Shown: positions 24,901 through 30,790 of the stretch, piece by piece
Numbering within the stretch: the first letter of the stretch is position 1
How the letters are laid out: each line of letters starts with the position of its first letter
Assembly (NCBI GenBank): GCA_964614515.1
Contig: CAZTPJ010000046.1
Span: forward strand, 1-30,790
DNA length: 30,790 bases
Reading direction: 5' to 3'
Source of the DNA: CAZTPJ01 sp964614515
Lineage (GTDB): Bacteria; Planctomycetota; Phycisphaerae; Phycisphaerales; UBA1924
The notes under the pieces: generated by a model
The model's input: only the letters and a program-made list of their open reading frames with translations
The model's database searches: none
What the model was told of the DNA's origin: nothing
Position numbers and translations under genes: made by a program

Positions 24901-24977
24901 TGAGCACCGGGCCGGGCATCTGCGATGTGTTTGATTTCCTGTGCTTCGGCAATGCGTTCGCGGCGGGGTGTGAGTAG
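21975..24977 (+). CDS. Secreted YVTN-propeller/di-heme cytochrome with dockerin-like tail
   Basis: A 1000-residue exported protein. A signal peptide (MLRVILAVVGAGALVTAG) comes first. Residues 35-490 hold repeated beta-propeller blades of YVTN type, such as HGLALTPDGSHLLVTNTPDN and TSLAIDESRDALYVLNRFEG. Two c-type heme motifs follow, CASCH (504-508) and CVTCH (678-682), in a region resembling MauG/cytochrome c peroxidase, with IKTPHLRNVHEKVGF and FLHDGSVDSIARFV. An EF-hand-like DRDEDGHFDRDELDRC is near 910, then two dockerin-like repeats at about 943-966 and 974-997. Electron transfer or peroxidase chemistry outside the membrane is likely; the substrate is unknown. The start has GAGGAG about seven bases upstream. 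Confidence 0.88.
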   Translation: MLRVILAVVGAGALVTAGMHEYEDEGYFGPTDSGSSFVNWENHPIHGLALTPDGSHLLVTNTPDNRLEVYSLTGGSPRHIGSVPVGLDPVSVRARTNDEVWVVNHISDSISIVDLPTMRVRATIETADEPFDVVFAGTPQRAFVACSQVNVVQVFDPLNPTAAPSVVAIGGEDPRAMAVSLDGQQVYVAVWESGNASTILGGGADGPGTIGFPPNVVSNPLGPYGGVNPPPNAGNSFSPAMRPGNPPPPRVGMIVKRDDQGRWMDDNNRDWTNFVSGPNAASSGRIPGWTMPDRDLAVIDASSLGVSYVTGLMNINMGIGVNPATGDVTIVGTDGINEVRFEPNVNGVFIRVLMATVGAGGMGTPSIVDLNPHLTYTTPTIPMPERLRSIGDPRAVVWDSTGQRGYVAGMGSNNVIVIDPSGARAGLSQTIPVGEGPTSLAIDESRDALYVLNRFEGSISVVSLSSETEVARIPYFDPSPQALKVGRKHLYDTHLTSGLGQSSCASCHVDARMDRLSWDLGDPPGAVKSLAGLNLGAGIPGLEPNTTPVPFAPFHPMKGPMTTQTLQGIIGLEPHHWRGDRLGLEEFNPAFEGLLGNDRQLTPAEMQEFEDMLATIHFPPNPNRNFDNTLPQTLPLPGHFTSGRFSPAGQPLPPGRPNNGLTLYRSTARRLDGGAFACVTCHTLPTGAGADMVFSGGMFQQIAPGPNGERHIQVVSVDGSTNRAIKTPHLRNVHEKVGFETTQLESRAGFGFLHDGSVDSIARFVSEPAFNTASDQEVADLVAFMLCFAGSELPQGSIFNLLEPPGPPSIDTHAGVGKQVTVSSLATLPAPMLSRITSMQQMASQGRIGIVVKGRINGEARGFAYQNGNYQSDRAAEVVSPAALLAMAAPGSELTYTAVPTKTAVRIGIDRDEDGHFDRDELDRCADPADPTSFPGAPGNPDCDASTGPGVLDIFDFLCFGNAFSAGQPYACDCDVSTGPGICDVFDFLCFGNAFAAGCE

Positions 24978-25014
24978 CGTTCCGGAAAACATCCGAGTGC
25001 ATCGGTCGAGCAGG

Positions 25015-25028
25015 ACTCAAATTTGAGT
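25015..25028. repeat. Perfect 14-bp palindrome
   Basis: ACTCAAATTTGAGT is self-complementary. It lies between the cytochrome stop and the three-gene islet, followed 15 bp later by CTGAC-AG-GTCAG (25044-25055). It marks the point where base composition drops. Role unknown: operator, terminator part or islet boundary are possible. Confidence 0.6.
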
Positions 25029-25088
25029 TGCACAGGTGTCGAACTGACAGGTCAGCTCTGGCAAGGCGCACGAGGAACTCTGAGGTTC

Positions 25089-25493
25089 CTACGAGACATC
25101 GGGCGGACGAGCAAGGGTTGCATCCGCAGCAAGCATCTGAGCGAGGATCTTTCTGGACGGTTTATCAGCGGGCCACCCGACGACGTGGGCGTGTTGTGGA
25201 TTCTCAAGGAGTGGAGCGGGGACTACGTCCAGAGGTGTCCGAATCCGCACGGAGCGCGCCGTCAGATCTGCCCTTCCGTACAACTGCTTGTTGCGTTGCA
25301 TCGCCACATTGCGCCCGTGAGTCCAGATTTCCGATTCGGCGAGGTTCGCATGGCGTGTGACGGAGATGTTCAAATCGTCAGGTGGCATGAACGCGTCTGC
25401 CTTGACCGTGCCGTTCGAAGATCGAATCCAGCATGACGCTATGACGAATCTGGAGAGCCGTTCGTTGTCGCCGATTGGGTCGAACTCGGACAT
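25089..25493 (-). CDS. Conserved hypothetical protein, third gene of TIGR04255 cassette
   Basis: A 134-residue soluble protein of a family I recognise only as conserved hypothetical. Its sequence has strongly patterned motifs: SVTRH (44-48), LSESEIW-type helix (51-57, LAESEIW), LYGRAD (71-76), and ENPQHAHVVGWPADKPSRK (97-115) with clustered His, Trp, Asp and Lys. Such polar motifs suggest an enzyme or nucleic-acid-binding role, but no fold can be named. The ATG at 25493 is 4 bp after the stop of the preceding gene, so the two are co-translated. Less GC-rich than the flanking genes. Function unknown. Confidence 0.72.
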   Translation of the reverse strand: MSEFDPIGDNERLSRFVIASCWIRSSNGTVKADAFMPPDDLNISVTRHANLAESEIWTHGRNVAMQRNKQLYGRADLTARSVRIRTPLDVVPAPLLENPQHAHVVGWPADKPSRKILAQMLAADATLARPPDVS

Positions 25494-25497
25494 ACGG

Positions 25498-25992
25498 CTA
25501 CCTGCTTCGGACCTCGTGGATCAGTTGGACGAGGACGACTGGAAGATGACCCAGAAACGGTTCGGTTCCGTACCGTCGACTCAGCCCTAAGAGAGCGGCG
25601 TAGTGGAGGTTGCCATCCGGGCTGATACTAATCGAGAGCGTCCTTCTGGCGGAGAAATGCCACTCGAACGTCACATGGCCGTCAGGCTCAGCGCCAACTG
25701 ACGGAGGACTCAGCCCGGGAGGAAGCGATTGAACGAAGCGCTTGGCTTCAGCAATCGTCTCCGGCAGCACGGCTGCAGCGTCGTAGCCGTCCCACCCGGA
25801 GGCGGAACAATCCTGTGCGACATCCGCCAGCTCATCGAACACGTTGGCAAAGCCAGCGCTCGCCGGCAGTTGCATTTCTTGCCAGCGACGTTCGGACTCT
25901 CTGTTGATGCTCTGTCCGTCGTCGCTCACGGCAGGTGAAGGGTGATTAGCCAGGAATGTCGAAGAGATCGTTGCCAACATGATTCTGCTCAT
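25498..25992 (-). CDS. Conserved hypothetical protein, second gene of TIGR04255 cassette
   Basis: A 164-residue protein with no recognised fold. The N-terminal 45 residues are variable. Conserved-looking stretches follow: CSASGWDGYDAAAVLPETI (62-80), LPPGLSPPSVGAEPDGHVTF (90-109), then EWHFSARRTLSISISPDGNL (110-129) and SRRYGTEPFLGHLP (138-151). The second half looks like one small beta-sheet domain. ATG 25992 overlaps the stop of the TIGR04255 gene by 4 bp (ATGA), which argues for it over a GTG at 25998 and shows translational coupling. Its stop is 4 bp before the next start. The strict coupling suggests the three products act together in fixed ratio. Confidence 0.72.
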   Translation of the reverse strand: MSRIMLATISSTFLANHPSPAVSDDGQSINRESERRWQEMQLPASAGFANVFDELADVAQDCSASGWDGYDAAAVLPETIAEAKRFVQSLPPGLSPPSVGAEPDGHVTFEWHFSARRTLSISISPDGNLHYAALLGLSRRYGTEPFLGHLPVVLVQLIHEVRSR

Positions 25993-26795
25993 CGACACAA
26001 CTCCAGTCCCTTGTCTTTCATCAAGCGGAAGAACACGCTATTCTTTAGCCAATGTAGATCCGCCAGACGACGTTCAATACTATCCATGTCCGCCCCGAAG
26101 GGTGCTGGACACAGAGCGTCGATGTCGAGCAGAACACTCGCGCGGAGTGGGTCGGACGTTTCGCTCGTCAGCACGGTTCGGATGACATTGACCAAGTACG
26201 GGTGTCCCGGCACACCAAGCACATCACGGTAGAAGAATCCGCGTGTGGGCATCTCGTCCACGGGGTGGGCGAGTCTCACGAAGTAATCGTCCAGTTCGAC
26301 CCCACCGTTTCCCATCGGCAGCTCAAGTCGATTGATGAATCGAACACCAAGGCGATCAATCTCTGTTGGTTCAGCCAGCCCTACGTGGATCGTCCAAAGG
26401 CGAATTGCTTCCTTGTGGAACTCCGACCAACTCTCATAGGGTCGCAGACGACTGAGTGCGAACCCGTCGCGAGTGAACTGGGCCACATACTTCGAGTCCA
26501 ATGAAGTCGCTCGCAATCCAACCCAGCCGTATGCTTGAGTGGAGGAGGAGGATGAAATTTGTCGGGCCTGCGCCGGCTTGTCCAGTCTGAACTCAGAATT
26601 GAAGCTGAACGAATGCACGGATTCGACAGAGGGATAGTCGAGGAGCGACTCTTTGATGTGGGGCGTGACACGGGCTTCTTCCCAATCGCTTCCCGCCCGA
26701 GTCTGAAGGTGGATCACAGCTTCGACGATCGGCGCGCGCGGCAAGTGCTCGAACGTCTGCGACAAATCGATTGCGAATGGCTTTGCTATCGGCAT
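25989..26795 (-). CDS. TIGR04255 family protein
   Basis: A 268-residue soluble protein. The N-terminal signature TFEHLPRAPIVEAVIHLQTR (14-33) is that of the sporadically distributed family TIGR04255. Further family-like stretches are FTRDGFALSRLRPYESWSEF, IDRLGVRFINRLELP and LRASVLLDIDALC. The family has no established biochemical role, and its patchy occurrence implies frequent transfer. The ATG at 26795 gives the usual family length; ATG 26831 or 26882 would add unconserved residues, and no ribosome site decides between them. It heads a coupled three-gene unit divergent from atpD. Base composition is visibly less GC-rich than in the neighbours, supporting acquisition. The C-terminus LMKDKGLELCR overlaps the next start. 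Confidence 0.8.
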   Translation of the reverse strand: MPIAKPFAIDLSQTFEHLPRAPIVEAVIHLQTRAGSDWEEARVTPHIKESLLDYPSVESVHSFSFNSEFRLDKPAQARQISSSSSTQAYGWVGLRATSLDSKYVAQFTRDGFALSRLRPYESWSEFHKEAIRLWTIHVGLAEPTEIDRLGVRFINRLELPMGNGGVELDDYFVRLAHPVDEMPTRGFFYRDVLGVPGHPYLVNVIRTVLTSETSDPLRASVLLDIDALCPAPFGADMDSIERRLADLHWLKNSVFFRLMKDKGLELCR

Positions 26796-26968
26796 ACCGG
26801 TATGACCATAGGCGGCGCAGCGGCATTCCATCGGAGATTTCGGTCCGTCCCGTTGGTGAGATGGAGCCAAACCACTCGGCATGAGTAGTGAGGTTTGTCG
26901 TGCTTCCCGCGCCTACTCTTCCGCCCCCCGCGGACGATTCACGCCCGGGTCACCACAGGAACGCGACT

Positions 26969-28402
<1,434 letters not shown>

Positions 28403-28404
28403 GA

Positions 28405-28435
28405 TTGACCCGTTATGGCAGGTCGGTGGTATGAT
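28405..28435 (+). promoter_or_regulatory. Promoter of the small gene at 28442, possibly leaderless
   Basis: TTGACC (28405-28410), a 19-bp spacer and TATGAT (28430-28435) lie just after the atpD stop. The last base of the -10 box is six bases before the A of ATG 28442, so transcription would start at or next to the start codon. The spacer is longer than the ideal 17 bp. Confidence 0.5.
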
Positions 28436-28441
28436 TCATAC

Positions 28442-28705
28442 ATGCATCCCAGTGAACTCAAAGCGCTGATTGATCGCCGCCCGTTTCAGCCTATCCGCTT
28501 GCATATCACCGGCGGCGAAACCGTGGACATCACCCATCCAGACGCGGCCGTCGTGTCACGATCTCTGGTGTGTGTAGGCCTCGGTCGCCTTCCCGATGGC
28601 GTGGTTGAGCGGATGAATTGGTACAACCTCGTGCATGTCGTCAAGGTTGAGCCGATCCACCACACGGAGAATGGTCGTCGAGGCCCGCGGCGGAAGTCCG
28701 CATAG
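28442..28705 (+). CDS. Small conserved hypothetical protein
   Basis: An 87-residue soluble protein. MHPSELKALIDRRPFQPIRL, then HITGGETVDITHPDAAVVS and RSLVCVGLG, resemble short planctomycetal proteins of unknown role that share an RRPFxPxRxHxTxG pattern. It looks like one small beta-barrel or sheet with a basic tail (GRRGPRRKSA). ATG 28442 is preferred over ATG 28415 because the conserved part begins there and a -10 box lies six bases upstream. It follows atpD by 39 bp but has its own promoter, and it converges with the nucleotidyltransferase gene, 7 bp apart. Function unknown. Confidence 0.68.
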   Translation: MHPSELKALIDRRPFQPIRLHITGGETVDITHPDAAVVSRSLVCVGLGRLPDGVVERMNWYNLVHVVKVEPIHHTENGRRGPRRKSA

Positions 28706-28712
28706 GTGTTCG

Positions 28713-29351
28713 TCACACGGCGGAGGTTACGTCGTTTTCCGGCTCTGTGTTCACGGCCTTGAAGAGTTCGCGGAACTTGTCGCGGACGAACGGATGAAGC
28801 GACTGCGCGTATGACTCCGACAGTTTGCGCATTCGGATGAGTTCGAGCACATCAGAGAGATCACGCAGCCGCGCCGGATTCGTCATGCCCGACGCGAGTT
28901 TGAGTTCGATCAATGTGCTGAGGCCGACATACCGAATGCCATCTTGCTCAACGGCGACACCCACAGGGTCTGGGAACGCAACGGGCTTCGGTTTTCCATC
29001 GCCGGGAAAGTCTCCGGCGACGAGGAACTCGATGCGCACGCCGCGTTCAGCATCGCGCAGGGACTTCGCGCCGGGAAACGCTCGAACGTAACCCAGTCCA
29101 TCGAGAGACTCATGGATTCGCTTGAGACCATCGGGCGTGATCAAGAGGTCGATGTCCTCCGTGAACCGTCGATAGCCGTGGTGAAACAGCGCCATGCCGC
29201 CCGCGACCGCGTATGCGACGCCAATCGCGTCCAGCCTCGCCGCGATCTGGCGCAACGAATCATGGACAGCGCTGCGGTCCTCGAAATGGCGACTACCCTC
29301 GGCCAAAGCCCACCTCGGATCGCGATCGAGTAAATCCTCGTATATGACCAC
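28713..29351 (-). CDS. Nucleotidyltransferase-fold protein
   Basis: A 212-residue protein with a minimal nucleotidyltransferase core: YAVAGGMALFHHGYRRFTED then IDLLI. The GG, the paired acidic DID and the later EFLV match the pol-beta-like AbiEii/MNT-type fold. LKLASGMTNPARLRDLSDVL is typical of a widespread family often found alone. It may modify RNA, protein or a small molecule. No partner antitoxin lies beside it, so a toxin role is only a possibility. A GTG at 29351 (MVIYEDLLDRDPRWALAEGS) was chosen because the conserved part begins there and it leaves a 46-bp gap from the FkbM stop; an ATG at 29462 would overlap that gene by 65 bp and add an Arg-rich unconserved stretch. Confidence 0.78.
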   Translation of the reverse strand: MVIYEDLLDRDPRWALAEGSRHFEDRSAVHDSLRQIAARLDAIGVAYAVAGGMALFHHGYRRFTEDIDLLITPDGLKRIHESLDGLGYVRAFPGAKSLRDAERGVRIEFLVAGDFPGDGKPKPVAFPDPVGVAVEQDGIRYVGLSTLIELKLASGMTNPARLRDLSDVLELIRMRKLSESYAQSLHPFVRDKFRELFKAVNTEPENDVTSAV

Positions 29352-29397
29352 AAATGAATCGTAGTCCGCACGTCGCGGACGCTCTCGCCGTCGAAAT

Positions 29398-30537
29398 TCA
29401 CGTCTGCCTATCGACTTCAAGTTCGCTGCGAAACTCACCTTCCGGATGCACCCACACCACATCCACCGGCAGCGCCGCCGCGTTCACCGCCCGCAGCGAG
29501 AGTCGCCGCTGACGCACGATCGCTCGCGTCGTCGTATACGCATACGGCCGATACCCACGCGACATCAAAAACTCCGCGAGCGCGCCCGGCGATGTGCCCG
29601 CTTGCGCGAGCATCTCGGCGTTGACCTCCGTCAGGATCAGCGGCTTGTGCTTCTCGATGAAGTTCGCCATGCCGCGCAGCGCGCGGACCTCATACCCCTC
29701 GATGTCGAGTTTGATCACCACCCGCCCGTGGACCGGCAGCGCGAGATCATCAAGCCGCACGATCTCCGCGGTGGTGAGGCTCTGATGCCGTCCGCGATAT
29801 CGTGATGGCGGCGGCGCGAACGTGCCCGCGCCGAGGTTGTCATCGCCGGGCACGATCAAGTCGCTCACCGCGCGAACATCGCCCAGGCCCGCCTCGTGAA
29901 TCTCGATGATCCCGCCGAGATTGTTGGTCTCGACGTGCCAGCGCAGTTGTCGCAGCACACTCGGATTCGGCTCAAACGCATGCACGCGCCCGGCCGTGCC
30001 GACACGCCACGCCGCCAGCAGCGAGACCAGGCCGATGTTCGCGCCGCCATCGATGAACGTGTCACCCGGACGCAGCGCCCGCCACACCACCATCTGCGTC
30101 GGAACATCCGGATAGCGCCGTAGCGCGAACGTGAGCCGCTGAAAGTAATCCGCGCAATTGAGGCGAAGGCGATACCCATGCCACATCGCGCGTGTCTCAT
30201 GCACGCCCTCGCACCGCCACGCGCCCCCAAACGCCGCCACGCACGCCTCCATCAATCCCACCGATCGCGGCAACTCGCACCGCGAATACGCCGAAACGCC
30301 CGCTCGCATCACGCGATGCATCGCGCGAGCCAGCCACGGCCGTCGCGCCGACATCCGCTCATCCCACCGGCGCAGCGCGGTAACCCATCGCCACTTGTTG
30401 TCGCGAAGGCGATCGTCCGCCGGTGCATCGCCCCGCGGCGCAGGCGGCGCTTCGCCCAGGCGTTCGCCCGTCGCGGAAGAAGGCAAACACCCCGCATCGC
30501 CCGCCCGTGATCCCGAAACTGTCTGACGCGTACTCAC
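29398..30537 (-). CDS. FkbM family SAM-dependent methyltransferase
   Basis: A 379-residue methyltransferase of the FkbM family, members of which methylate sugar or polyketide hydroxyl groups. SAM-binding motif I is TFIDGGANIGLVSLLAA (160-176), followed by VHAFEPNPSVLRQLRWHVET (185-204). The post-motif VVIKLDIEGYEVRALRG (273-289) and PLILTEVNAEML complete the domain. The first 60 residues are low-complexity and probably a linker; the start is a GTG at 30537, and ATG 30354 could be used instead. No glycosyltransferases flank it, so the acceptor is unknown; cell-surface or exported polysaccharide is the usual setting. It lies upstream of and in the same direction as the nucleotidyltransferase. 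Confidence 0.9.
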   Translation of the reverse strand: MSTRQTVSGSRAGDAGCLPSSATGERLGEAPPAPRGDAPADDRLRDNKWRWVTALRRWDERMSARRPWLARAMHRVMRAGVSAYSRCELPRSVGLMEACVAAFGGAWRCEGVHETRAMWHGYRLRLNCADYFQRLTFALRRYPDVPTQMVVWRALRPGDTFIDGGANIGLVSLLAAWRVGTAGRVHAFEPNPSVLRQLRWHVETNNLGGIIEIHEAGLGDVRAVSDLIVPGDDNLGAGTFAPPPSRYRGRHQSLTTAEIVRLDDLALPVHGRVVIKLDIEGYEVRALRGMANFIEKHKPLILTEVNAEMLAQAGTSPGALAEFLMSRGYRPYAYTTTRAIVRQRRLSLRAVNAAALPVDVVWVHPEGEFRSELEVDRQT

Positions 30538-30615
30538 AGAGCGACTCTATTCGATCGAGCCAGGCGTGGGTGCGGTACGACCGATCGCCGCAGCACAAGT
30601 CATCGCCCGCGCCGC

Positions 30616-30643
30616 TTGACCGAAATCGGAGTCGGCCTAGCCT
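30616..30643 (+). promoter_or_regulatory. Possible promoter for tRNA-Asn
   Basis: TTGACC (30616-30621), a 16-bp spacer and TAGCCT (30638-30643) lie 72 bp before the tRNA. The match is moderate, and the GGCC-AGCC-GGCC hairpin-like stretch around the -10 box is a possible complication. Confidence 0.35.
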
Positions 30644-30715
30644 TTGGCCGATGATTGCTCGCGAGCCTCTCCCCCACCCGGGCGGCTCCGGACTTCTTGG
30701 GCAAACCCCAAGTTT

Positions 30716-30787
30716 TCCCCGATAGCTCAATGGTAGAGCGAGCGGCTGTTAACCGCTAGGTTCCAGGTTCGAGCCCTGGTCGGGGAG
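30716..30787 (+). tRNA. tRNA-Asn (anticodon GTT)
   Basis: A 72-nt tRNA. Acceptor arms TCCCCGA (30716-30722) and TCGGGGA (30780-30786) pair, with G at 30787 as discriminator. The D arm is AGCTCAATGGTAGAGC. The anticodon arm AGCGGCTGTTAACCGCT has GTT in the loop, for AAC/AAU codons. The T arm is CCAGGTTCGAGCCCTGG. No 3' CCA is encoded. The gene is complete just inside the window edge. Confidence 0.97.
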
Positions 30788-30790
30788 TTC

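Noticed and set aside
25023..25436. Plus-strand open frame opposite the third islet gene
   Set aside because: The minus-strand product has family-like motifs and is spaced as part of an operon; the plus-strand translation does not.

Overview
The window looks like chromosomal DNA of a high-G+C planctomycete, most likely from the Phycisphaerae. This is inferred from three things seen in the sequence. Two exported proteins end in paired, dockerin-like STGPGVxDIFDFL repeats. A third exported protein ends in a PEP-CTERM-like tail (PTPPGAALLMLAMAG followed by RRRR). Several genes also lack a clear Shine-Dalgarno sequence. No rRNA, CRISPR array or complete insertion sequence is visible.

Layout. Bases 1-3280 hold a truncated unknown gene, a TetR regulator, two exported proteins that converge 2 bp apart, and a small DUF486 membrane protein. 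A tRNA-Ser(TGA) follows on the minus strand. Bases 3606-7310 are an overlapping signalling operon: membrane PAS histidine kinase, single-domain receiver, and a receiver-histidine kinase fusion. A DUF1801-like protein follows. Bases 7972-14739 are a minus-strand block. It contains a 1243-residue exported protein with two amidohydrolase domains, the first of which appears to lack metal ligands, and an operon of ECF sigma factor, membrane-anchored putative anti-sigma factor and exported PDZ protein, closed by a strong hairpin terminator.

Bases 14842-17309 are a tightly packed plus-strand run of tatC, tadA and mutM. It runs into a 261-bp gap facing the 3' end of dnaA. A perfect DnaA box, weaker boxes and an AT-rich palindrome there make this gap a candidate replication origin. 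dnaA and an RNase Z-like metallo-beta-lactamase gene follow on the minus strand. Bases 20030-20925 contain no intact gene. They hold a G-quadruplex-type G-run and a decayed IS200/RAYT-like transposase enclosed by inverted copies of a structured palindromic repeat. A VTT-domain membrane protein and a 1000-residue secreted YVTN/di-heme cytochrome follow.

Bases 25089-26795 are a three-gene, minus-strand, visibly less GC-rich islet: a TIGR04255 protein and two conserved small proteins, translationally coupled or nearly so. This is the best candidate in the window for an uncharacterised system. The remainder holds a solitary atpD, a small gene with a possible leaderless promoter, a nucleotidyltransferase, an FkbM methyltransferase and a tRNA-Asn(GTT). 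Functions come from recognising protein families by eye; no database search was run.
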